64,000 nucleotides of DNA from positions 325,001-389,000 of the forward strand of contig CAJNDS010000236.1 in the NCBI GenBank assembly GCA_905221605.1. Reading direction: 5' to 3'. The notes under the pieces are model-generated. The model did not search any database, was not told the DNA's origin, and saw only the letters and a program-made list of their open reading frames with translations. The position numbers and the translations under genes are program-made. The DNA is from Symbiodinium natans (Eukaryota > Sar > Dinophyceae > Suessiales > Symbiodiniaceae). This document shows positions 41,675-53,000 of this stretch, one piece after another (within the stretch, counting starts at the first letter, position 1; each line of letters begins with the position of its first letter).

Positions 41675-42250
41675 CTCCATGGTGTTTCATCCGGTCCCTT
41701 GTGGCGTCTTGAGGGTGGCTTGTTGCAAAGTCGGCTTTGGGGTTCAGGCAATTCTCTGGCTTTCGGCGAAGAACGCAAATTTCCCTCCTAGGAGCAAGTC
41801 ACGGGGATTTTTGGTTGGCTCTTTGTGGCCTGTTGTCCGTTTTCGGGCATCATTAGTGGCCCGTTCGACTCCGCTTGTGCGAAATTTTGTCGTCCCAGGA
41901 TGACAACTCATGGATGGGCCGTCTCCGACATGGCTTAGCCACCCCGGAGTACGAGCTGCTCGGACATTCTCAACCTCATACCCCTCCACACACTCAGGCC
42001 CCCCCATGGGTTTAAGTTTTTCCGCGGCAACTTCAGACAGATACAGTGCCGGTGTGCAATTTTGCAGATCAAGCACCGCGCGCAAACAACTATGTGGTTG
42101 ACATCATCCTTCCCGGTTGGCAGTTTCAGCTGGATGCCAGCAACCACCCGCCGTCCCTGATCGGCGGCTCCAGGCATCTAGAATCCAGAATCTAGAGACA
42201 AAATGCCATGCGCACCTTGACATTCTGCCAGAGGCTACTGGCTGCTGCAG

Positions 42251-42308
42251 TTCTAAGGCTTGCCATCACCCTACTCATCTTTTTGAATACCATGGTCATC
42301 GGGCTCCA
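42251..42308 (+). CDS. Channel exon: S1 helix
   Basis: Acceptor tggctgctgcag. LRLAITLLIFLNTMVIGLQ has the S1 pattern of hydrophobic residues with N-T and a following G. Likely donor CTCCA|GTTCC. Confidence 0.75.
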
Positions 42309-45300
42309 GTTCCAGTGACCCAGCAGAATGCTGAGGGCCTTGGGGGGCTTGCGTGTCTCTTTCTTGTTCTCTCTCTGCCATTTTGGGGTCTACGAACATA
42401 AGGGGATAGACCCCAGATGGATTCCCTCACAAAGAGGACCCCAGAAAAGGTACCCTAATGTCGGAAGCCCCCACTTGCGGCACTTTGAATGTTGGTGTCA
42501 AGATCCGCGGACTCAGGTATGAGGGCTTCCAGATTGCCCACGCCCTCGGCTTTCCTGGCCACTTGCGCGTTTTGGGAGACGGGGTTGTGCGGTAGTTAGG
42601 GCGTTCTCTGTTTAAGCAAGGTTGGATGTTGAGGTCAGGCTCGCTTGCCGAGCTCCCCTGAACGTTGGGGGCAAGTCGGCGAACCGCGAAGCGCATGCTT
42701 ACTCTCGGATGGGTAGTTGAGGGTTGAGGGTTTAGGGTTTAGGGTTTAGGGCAGTTTAGGGTTTAGGGCTTAGGGGTATCGTTATCAGGTCACAAACCCA
42801 AGGCGGCAAAGAACTACCTCAGGCTATGGTACGTCGGCCGATGAGCTGTGGCCTGGTATCCCTACAGCCTTTGATGTGCTGAACCTGGTCTTTACGTGCC
42901 TCTGGCTTTACCTTTCACTGCATTTTGGGTGGGGGGGCTTGCGTTGAGTGATTTAGGGTCCGTGTCGGCGTAGAGGCCGCCAATGAGAGAGCCCCAGTAC
43001 CCTAGAGATAACAGTCTCAGAGGCTGCTCTTCTTCGCCGACGTCCTGTTGCGAGGCAGCCTCTTCTGCGCGGGCCTCGGGGAGAAATTGGGATCTGGGAG
43101 GCGAGCCCCAGCACCAAACTCTGAACCCTGAACCCCAAAAACTAATCCCTAAACCTAAACCCGGTGGCGTTTGTCTGATGGTTTGGATTCTTGGAACGGC
43201 CTTCACATGGATTCTAGGATCCCCCCAGAGTCAATAACGAGAAGAGGGTTTCGGGGGTTGTAACAGTGTAACTATATAGGGGCCATAAGGGAATACGATT
43301 GATTGGTAGTTATTCCGACCCCTCTGCTATGCGGATGCCAAAAACACCTTAGAGTGTTTGTTACAGAACCCTTATGGTACACTCTATATGATCATGGTAA
43401 GGGATCACACCAAGGGTCCATCCGGTTGTTTTCAGGTCTTCGAGGATCTGAGCCCTTCTGGGTCTCCTGAACTCTACACCCCGAAACCCTAAACCCGAGA
43501 CTCTGGTCTCCTGTGGAGTTGGGTTTCGGGCGAGGGAAGGCCAACTTGGGAGGTGAGGGGCCCCCAGGCCTGGGCACCTGCGACCCCAACCGGGTTTCAG
43601 GGTTCGCAAGAACCTCCGACGAGTGGTACCGCAAGTCCTGCTCCCAATTTCAGGTTCGAGGCAGAAATTCTTGGCCGGCCCCCACCCCGAGAAACGTCCC
43701 CTGATAGGGTCTGGTCACACCGAGAAGCCTCAGGGAAGACATTCTTCTGCGACTGGTTCAACTGGCTGGACATGACGGTGGTCTTGACCAGCGTCTCCGC
43801 TGCATCTGCGCCATCTTTCCCGGTTAAGGAACACGCCTTGGATAGTTTTCTGCACATGTGGCGATTAAGGCGCGTTCACGATAGCTTGCTGTGCTTTCGC
43901 ACTTCCGGGGCAGCTGGCAGAGTGGCAGCATGGCGGTTGCTTTCAGGCATTGTTGACCTCATCACTGCTGAGATGTTCAACACAAGTGCCCTTGCCTCAG
44001 CAAGCCGGGCACCAGGCTCTGATATAGGTGCCGGCTTCCACCCAAAAAGGAACAGTTTGTGTCATAATCGGGCTTTTACCAAAGCTTGGGATGTTCCCCC
44101 TTATACTGACAGCCCTTTCTAGGGATTATATTCGGGGGTACGAAAATCCCGATTAAGGACTGTTCGCATACGGGGGAACATCCCAACCTACAGCATTAAA
44201 GGCAGGAAGACCAGGGCCCCAGTACTTTGAGGTGAAAGCAGAAGACCTCTTGGGCCATTGTGCTTTTCACGAAAGTTTGATAGGTTCACGAGGTCTCGGG
44301 CTGTTACGAACCCCCAAGGGTGGTTTTACCTTGCTAGTTCTCAGTTCGGACCCAGGAATCTGGGCTCCAAAAACAGGGTTCTCAGTGGGGAACTTGGGGA
44401 ATTCGGGATCTTGTATCCCGCTGCAATCCCTATTAATCCATAAAGGGAGCCTGAATATCAACTTCCCAACAAAACCCAAAACCTTAAACCCTATACCCTA
44501 AACCTTAAAACCTGAACCCTAAACCCTAAGCGGTTATGGGTCTCTTCTGGCATCCCAAAGGTCTTGCGCCTGCTTCGCCTCACGAAGCTGAGCCGGAGCA
44601 TCCGCGTCCTCAAGGCCCAGAATGGTTCTGCTTGGGCCAAAAGGGTTTAGGGTTTAGGGTTTATTTGGAGTCTGGGTTTAAAGTTTAGGGCTTAGAGGGT
44701 CTAGGATTATTTGGCCCAAAAGGGTTTAGGTGGCGAGATTGTCCGGAGGCCAGTATTCAGAAGGGCCTTGGGGTTTTCCAGGGTCTGGGTTCAAGAGTTT
44801 AAGGTTTGGGGCTATAGGCTGTTTCTCCACCCAACGAGGGCCTTCGCTTTCATGCTGCCTACATGGATGTCGATTTGTGAAGCACCAGCGGCGCTTTTGT
44901 GGCCTACAAAGACCACTAAGCTCAACCGTTCTGGGCTGCCAGTGCGGAAGTTCTGCACGAAAGGTTCTAGAGCTTGCGGATGCCTCCCAGGCTATGTGTC
45001 CCAACAGGGTGTAGGGTTTAGGGTTTATGGGGTTTAGGGTTTAGCGTATAGGGTTCAACCTTTCAATGCCACTGATAGCCTCGGGTGCAAGTCCCGCCTT
45101 CCAGTTCTCCAATGTCCTCGACTCGCTGACCATGATCATGCCGCTGGGCCACACGCCAAACGTGACTTCGGAGTTGAATGACACGGTCTGGCATCAGGGT
45201 CAACTGCTCACTCCCACTGTCACAAAGTCAGATGCTAAACCATAAACCCTAAACCCTAAGCCCTTTCACACGAGCTCTGCACCTGGATGCCCACCACTGG

Positions 45301-47046
45301 AAAGAGCAGAGGCTTGATGATCCGGGGGCTTCTGTGTAAAAGTTCAATGGCCCATGCTCGTTTTGCAGAGTCGTAAAACGAATCGTGGTATGCTTTTATT
45401 ATATTGCCAGATGACTATATTCGTATATATCACTTAATATGTCATCTTCTTCTTATATTCAGATATGTTTCTATTGCTTTTTTACATTGTTTTGTTAGTA
45501 TAGTAGAAACACAGAGCCCGGACGTCCAGGAAGTGCCTGCGGGCCAGCGTTGGCACGCTTTTCTGGTCGCTCTGCGTGTTGCTGGTGATCCAGTGCCTCC
45601 CCTTGCGTTTGCATGCCTCTGGGTTAAGGTTCGAGGTTCGAGAGTGTGAGGTTGGCGCTTAGGACTTCAGAGCTCGAATTTTCCCAGCGCCGGCCGCTAC
45701 GGTCATGAGCCCTAAGTATCGCCGTCCCCAGCCAAGTTTGCAGAACTTGTGGGGCTCGAGGTGTATTGGAGCAATCCTTATCATGTTCATGGTGCAGACG
45801 TACCTGCGCAACCCCAACGAGCTCTCAGAAGACAACAGGCGCTTTCGGACTGGGTTTGCATTGCAGCGGTTGAGGGTTGACGCGTGTAGGTGGGGGCCGC
45901 GGTTCAATGCGTGGAGTTCGGAATTTTGGTTCAGGCTCTGGGTGTTGGAGCCCTAAAGAAGGGCCTCTCAGAGCTCCTCAAGATTCACAGATGTAGCGAG
46001 GTGCCTTTCGCATACTGCCTTTTCGATTCTTTATGGTCTCGGCCCCTACCCCCGCCTTTGGATGGGGCTGTTGAGTTCAGGAAGCTTTGATGGCGTTCCT
46101 GTGCGCGACCACGCTTGTGCGGAAGTGTGATATTGCTGGTGACTACGACTAATCCTTGCAGCAAATGGTGGCCTCAATCCTCTGCCAACGCTTCAACTTG
46201 AACCCAAGCTGCGAAGAGCGCGCAAGAAGCAGCTCAACCCTGGGAAGCGAAGCCGAGATCCCAGAGAAAGCGAGAGGCTGGCAGTGTTCGCCTACTACGG
46301 CACCTTCTCACGTGCCATGCTGACCATGTTCGAGGCCAGGCCAAATCTCCTCTGAACTGCTTCCGAGGTGTCCGGACAGCCAGTGACCGAAGTGTGCTTA
46401 TGTACATGTTTCTTTTGCCACCCCAAGGGTTGAGGCTTGCAAAGATGCAAAGAGCCGTTTTAAGAAAGTCACAGCATCGTAGGGCTTTCGGGCTGACTTG
46501 CATGTAGGGATGTTGACAGCGCGGGCGGAAATATTTCTCTGAGTTGGCTTGCGAATTTGAGGGGCCCTTCGCAGCACCGCATCTTGCTCAGGTCCTCCTG
46601 GCCAACTGGATACCGCCTTGCCGCATCCTGGTGGACAATGTGCAGCTCGGCTATGCCGACAAAAAAGCTAGGCTCGATGCACTTGCGGGCAGACAGGATG
46701 GCTGGGTGGAATTGTACGTTGACGGAGCACAATGACACCGAAAATAAAGGGGCAAAGGAGCGCTACTGCCTTTGCTCTTGGGACGTATGGCAAGAAGAGG
46801 CTTTTTCCCACGTTTGGACCACAGGCTGAGGACTGCTCATGAGTGGTTTTTGTGTTTAGTCTTTTGGTCCTTCGGGCTCTTCCTGGCGGAGTCGTTGCAG
46901 GCCCGTTGCAAAAGGTGAATGTACCAATGTACATAGATGGAAATGTATTCGTTCAGCAACTACAATAAAACCATCATAATATACGCATATATATATATAC
47001 GCACACACACACATATATATATATATATAATTGGAATGCTAATAGA

Positions 47047-47079
<33 letters not shown>

Positions 47080-50000
47080 AAAACACATAAACATGTCCTC
47101 ATATAACTACACGAATAAGCTGAAAAAGTGAATTAAGAATTAGAACGAGATAATCATTAAAAAAAACACAGGCAATACTGTGAGTAGTATAGGAGGAAAG
47201 CCAGTACTATACTAGTACAATAATCTCACATGATAGAAATATCGTGGCACTGAAATATTATAACTATTATAACACAAGCACAGAAAAGTACAGTCTAAGG
47301 GTTTCGAGGGGGAAGGGTCTCGGGGCGAAGATCATCAGCGAAGCCAAGGAGTGAATACTTCTCCGCTGTCTTCATCTTGTGCCCTGGCCAGAAAGGTGCT
47401 TTCATCTTGAGATCTCCTAAAGAATTGCGTGCATATGGTTGCGCATATATATATATGTCTTAAAATACATATATATATGTATATACATATGTACACTTTT
47501 TCCTACTTTTTTGCAATGTTCGAGGTACCGGTGTCTGGTCGGATTCGCCGTACTGAACGTCATTCAGGCCGCATGCCCAAACCCCCAATATCGAACCTTG
47601 GCACTCCAGCGACGGTTTCGAGACAGGGTTGCTTGGTTACCCCAACCCCTCAGACAAGCGGGAACACGATAGTCGCAGGATAGGATGAAGGACATGTTTG
47701 TTTCCAGCCAAACTTGCTCGGGAGAAACAAACTGGTTGGATCCAGCGAGTGCTTGCATAATCCAGAAGGTCGGCATTTCAAATTACTAGTCTAATTGACT
47801 CAAGTAATTATATCTATATGTATATATATATATATGTTTTGCATGAAGTAAATTCATTTGCTTAATGTATTGTGTTTTTTTTGCAGAGTCTATTTCTAGT
47901 TAGTTCAAGTTGTTTGATTATCTTCGTGAATTCAACTGCTTTAAGTAGCTTAATTATATCGGGGCGACCCAAGTAGCAACTTCTCATCGGTTGGAGAAGG
48001 ACTTGCATGAGGGTTGTTCAATTGCCGTGTCGTCCAGCTGCAGTGTGGGTGGTTTTGTGGTGAAGGGGTCCGCGAGAGTTTCGCGTGAAAGTATGCGCGA
48101 AAGCAGGCGCGAAAGGAAAGCACTGCTCAGCGAAAACCACTTCCCGATGAAAGCAGTTTACCGTTTGCCCGAAACCCGAAACCCTAAACCCTAATCCCTA
48201 AGCCCTAAACCCTAAACCCTAAACCGTGAGACAAGGCTTGGAGGGTTCAGAGGGCTGTGGGGCTTACGAAGCTCAGGTATGTCAGCTGCGCCAGGCTAGA
48301 GAAGCCTGAACCGTTTCAAGCTCTTCTCCTGTTGCAAAATATGTTTCGCGCCAGAATTGAATCAAAAATTTAATAAACATTGCTGAATCATTAGCAGTAG
48401 CATTCAACAAGATTATTAAGAACATGACCCCCCTGAGCCCTCTCAACCCCACGACTCGACGAAACATCTAAACATACCTAAACGTGGCTTGCGGTCAGGC
48501 GGTGTTCATCCAGCGAACCATGCAAGTCGCCCAGGCCATTTGGGTTTTTTGGGTTGCACATTCGGGGCCTTGGGTTCCGCCCTTTCGTACGTTTCGTGGA
48601 TGTCTATAGGGTTTGGTTTAGGGTTTAGGGCTTAGGGCTTAGGGCTGAGGGCTGAGGGCTGAGGGCTAAGGGTTTAGGGTCCTCCAGCCTGCACCGCTTG
48701 CAGGGAAGTGGGATGCTCGTAGGTGGTCCGCTTCAGGCCGAGATTGGTGTCCGAGAGGCTCCTTGTAGAAAAGGGAAACATCCCAAACGTATACTTTCTA
48801 GCTTTGCGCGCAAGCCTTGTTTTTGAGCCGATGATGCTCTCTTTCTCTTTTTTTTCCGTAGAAGACACGCAAGGACGACAAGGAGCTCCAGCTGAAGCAG
48901 AAGCAGTACGCCGCAGAAACCTTTGAGCGGAAGCTGCGTTACATCTTCGAGGAGGGCTGAATTGGACGGCACGTTAATTCCGATAGGGGCGGGGGGGGGG
49001 GGTGGGGGGTTATGGAGGAGTATCACATTATCACATTAGAATCAGTGGTGTCTCGTGAACTGGCACTCCCAAAATGCAAAAGACGCTTCACCGGTGACAT
49101 CCATCCTTGTGCCCTTTCTGATAGAGCCTTTTCGGGTTTGTACATCTTCGGCCGTGGCATGTCGAAGCCCAACATCTACAACTCCGTCAGTCCAAGGCGT
49201 CAGTTTCTTAAGCTGTCAGTGTCACCGAAGCCCCACAGCTTCTCCAGGAGCTCGACACCTCTGGTGATGGAATTGTGTGGCTTGGCATGTGTTTTGACCT
49301 GTTGGGGTCGGGTCCATCCTTTGAGGGAAAGCCCTGAAACCCTAAACCCTAAACCCTAAACCCTACACCCAAGATGGCCCTTAGCTAGAGCCGCTCGTGT
49401 TGTCGATGCATCTCGTCGGAATGACAGCAGCCGCTTGCTGCTGAGCCGCTTTGACAAACTTGCTGCGCCGGCTTCTTGTCGGCTTCGCAACAGGTTTTAG
49501 GGTCCTGGAGCGCTTGGCGCGCCACCCGCGCCCCATCCCACCCTAAACCCTAAACCCTAAACCCTAAACCCTAAACCCTAAACCCTAAACCCTAAACCCT
49601 AAACCCTAACCCCTATAATCCCTGCACCGTCGTGCAGCCTTCGGAAGGGGTCCCTTCCCACCCAAGAAGTTGCCAAGGACCTGGGAGGAGTTCGACGAGC
49701 AGCTGAAGGATCCCCGCACTGGGGCGCTGCTCTCCATGATTGAGTCCCTTGGCGGGTTTAGGGTTTAGGGTTTAGGGTTTAGGGTTTAGGGTTTAGGGTT
49801 CTTTAGTTCATAAATTGGTTCCTGCAATAGTTGGAATAAATTTTGAACTTATATAGGCATTTAACAGATTTTTTTTCCGTCGCGGTCGTTTCCATGGGAT
49901 GCTCAGGGGCGCACCTTTGCCAAGGAACCCTGGGCAAGGATAAGCGTGGCCTTGCACATTTATGGTTTAGGGTTTCGGGTTTCGGGTTTAGGGTTTAGGG

Positions 50001-53000
50001 AGCTTGAGAAGACATAAAGTCACCGTCATTCGGCCCGGTGGCTTCGAAACTGGCCTATCCGATGGCAGGGCTGCAGGAGCCCCTTTGTCGCCCCTTCTCG
50101 CCCCTGCCTTGAACACAGTGCAAGCTACCCAGAACAGGCCCCCGGACATCGATCAAACCATAGTCTGCCATATCTTCATGGGTCCCCCCTACTACCTAAA
50201 AAAAGGCCAAATCAGGCTTACTTGTCCCTGAATCGCTTGAATTATAGGCTTAATTATCCCTAAAGAGCCTTAGTTATGGGGGGGAGGGGGTAGCCCTATC
50301 TTCGCCTATGATTGCCCTGTAAAGCGTAGGATCTGAAGAGCCAAGGATCGACACTCAGGATCTCAGGCCGATCTGGGGCTTGGCTTGGGGTTTGGGGGTT
50401 TGGGGGTTTAGGGTTTAGGGTTCAGGGTTTAGGGGGTGTGGGGTCTGGGTTTGCGGGTTTAGGTTTGAGGGTTAGCTAGGGTTTGAGGGTTAGCTAGGGT
50501 TTGAGGATTAGCTAGGGTTTGAGGGTTAAGGGTTTAAGGGTTTAAGGGTTTCAGGGTTCGCAGGGTTTGAGAGTCTACGGTTCGCGGGTATAGGGTTTAG
50601 GGTTTGAGGGTGTAGGGTTTGGGGCCTAGGGTTTAGGTTTTGGGGTTTGAGGGTTGCGATATGTGGCGATCGGGTTCTCACAGAGTTCAAGTTGTTTTGA
50701 AAGCGCCTGGGGCTGGGATTGTGCGGCTTCGGAGGTGGTGCTAAAGCGTTTCAGGATCAAGGGGTTCGAGGAGAGAGGGTTTAAAGGGTTTAGTGTTTGG
50801 GGTTCTCTAGTGTTTTGGGCGCAGGGTGTTCTACGACCTTCTCGATGATGGAGACGGCCGTGTCAATGCGCAGCAGCAACCAAGCTGCAACATTAGGGCT
50901 TGTAGGGTTTACAAGTCCTTTTTGTTAGGAAGCGTGGGGCGGGGCAAGCCTGGTCGAGTCACTAAGCAAAACTCAGGGGGGATCAAAGAGTCTCACCTTT
51001 TGGAGTCTCCGAGCTCTTGAAACATCTACGGGGCCACCTCTTAAGCCTCAACCCCCTTTAACACCCCTAGGCCTTGAAGCTTGCAAGCCCCTTGCCCCCA
51101 GCACCGGTAAGCACGGCAGTTCTCCACGCACGCACCACGAAGCCCCCCCGCCCTGGCTGGGCCCTTCAAACCCTAAGCTGTGAAACTCCATTGAGAAACC
51201 CCATAAGGCCCCTAAGGCCTAAAACTCGCCCACCCCGCACGTGGACGCTCTCCCACGCGTCCTCCAAATCGCCTAAACTTGGAGGAAGGAGGGGTTGGGC
51301 CCTTTAGGTGCAACTATACCCTGAAAGCAGCCCAGGAGCACACATGGCAGGGTTACCGGGACGCTAGGCAGCAGCCTCCGAACAAGTCGGGCCCCGCTTC
51401 TTCGCGACAACTGTCTTGCCAAGTTTCTGGCAGAACCCGATTTTGTTTCGTGAGGCTGGGCGCTCATTATCAGATCCTGCCACGGTGGGGCCGGGTCCGG
51501 GCCAGTTCTTGCCTTCTTGTTCATGTCCAGACGGACAGTGCCGCCTGTCGCTACCAACTCATTCAGTACGTCCCCTTCGCCGTGCGTAGCCACTACGATG
51601 ACATGCTCCACATCAAGGTCACCAAGAACGGGACCCTTCTTCCAGTCGGCCAGGGTACGTATAAACCTCACCACGAGGGTGGCGTCCGGTACTCGGGAGG
51701 GTGTTGCCCATGGCTTGTGAATGCAGGGTCAACGTCGACATGCATGCCCGGATCCAAGCATACCTTTGGAGGAGGTCCATTCCAACGTCGGTGAAAGCTG
51801 CTCTGCTGCCAAGCCTTGTTTTCACTACTCCAAGCATCGGTTCGCCGAAGTGGTTCTTGCTTGGAGGTCCGCAGGAACAATTGGGCTATTGACAAGGTCC
51901 CTGTTCTCCCCCTCCCCTTCTCCACTTCTCGGGGTAGCCTGCCCTAGACAGGCTTCAGGCGAAGCCCCCGAAAACCTGTGAAAGTATGTCGCCACGCGAT
52001 CTTGAAAGACACGGCTGCTAAGTGACCTTGAAAGCATAGGGTGCGAAGTGCAAGTTGAAGATGTTTACCGGATGTATAACAGTGAGATTCTACCCGCAGG
52101 AATGAGCAATGAGTTAGTGGCGCGAACTTCAGCTCAAACACGACACCCCACGCAACTGCAGTTAAAAAATCCCCTCCTCTTCCCTTGATTGCGCTGGCCA
52201 AAGCTGTGACCCTCCTTAGGAAGATTTTACTGTTCTATATGTACAAAACCCAAGGGAATACTAAAAGTACTGGTGCTGTCAAGGTTCTAAGGTGAATGTA
52301 GAAAGAACCTAAACCCTAAACCCTAAACCCTGAACCTTAAAACTCTAACCATTTTGTTAATTGTTAAGTTCGGTGTTTGCGGTCCAAGGTTTGCGCGGGG
52401 CGTGCTGGCCATGAAGGGCCCGGCGTGGGGCACAGAGAGCACCAGCTGTTTGTTTCTGGGTTTAGGGTTTAGGGTTTAGGGTTTATGTAGGGTTTAGGGT
52501 CTAGGGTCTCGGGTCTCAGATCTTGGGAGAGGGGGAGGGTCCGAAGGATCTTAAGGTCTTGCGGGCTCGGGAGTTCGGGACTGGCTTTGGGCTCCTGTTT
52601 GTCGGGGGGGGGATCATGTTCGGCCTTTGGGATGGCACGCCAAGCATTAGGAGCTCTCTCCATCACCCTATATCCCCCTTGGGAATTGTTATTTTATTGT
52701 GTTCATGTAAAACCCAAGAGGATATTAAGCATAACATTTTATTAAGGTTCTAAGGGGAGTATAGCACCTGGCAGAGATATGTCTTGGCGTGCCCAACCCG
52801 GCTAGACCTGCGAAACCCCAAAGACCAAAGCCAACGTTCGTCTTCGGTCTTAGATGCGTAGTTGGAACATCGGCCGTTCTACGATGTTCTATGGCCAAGC
52901 TTCGTCACTGAGGCCAAGAGCATCGACCTCGCGCGGGTAAGCAAGAACTTGAATCAGCTTGGTCGCATGGTGCCTCTGGCAGTTTCGGCAGGCGTTTCAA

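Noticed and set aside
42983-43237. ORFs ending in LNPKP, TLNPKP or NPKPG
   Set aside because: These residues are simply translated CCCTAAACC repeats; they mark frames that run into arrays and do not show a conserved C-terminus.
43553-44122. 189-codon ORF as a single protein
   Set aside because: Only the 24 residues around the S3 helix resemble a known family; the rest lacks similarity and continues into an M1 element, so it is one exon read through into introns.
45063-45244. S4-S5 linker exon of the channel
   Set aside because: Position is right, but the sequence lacks the basic/hydrophobic pattern of a linker and does not continue the S4 exon in phase; kept only as an unassigned open frame.
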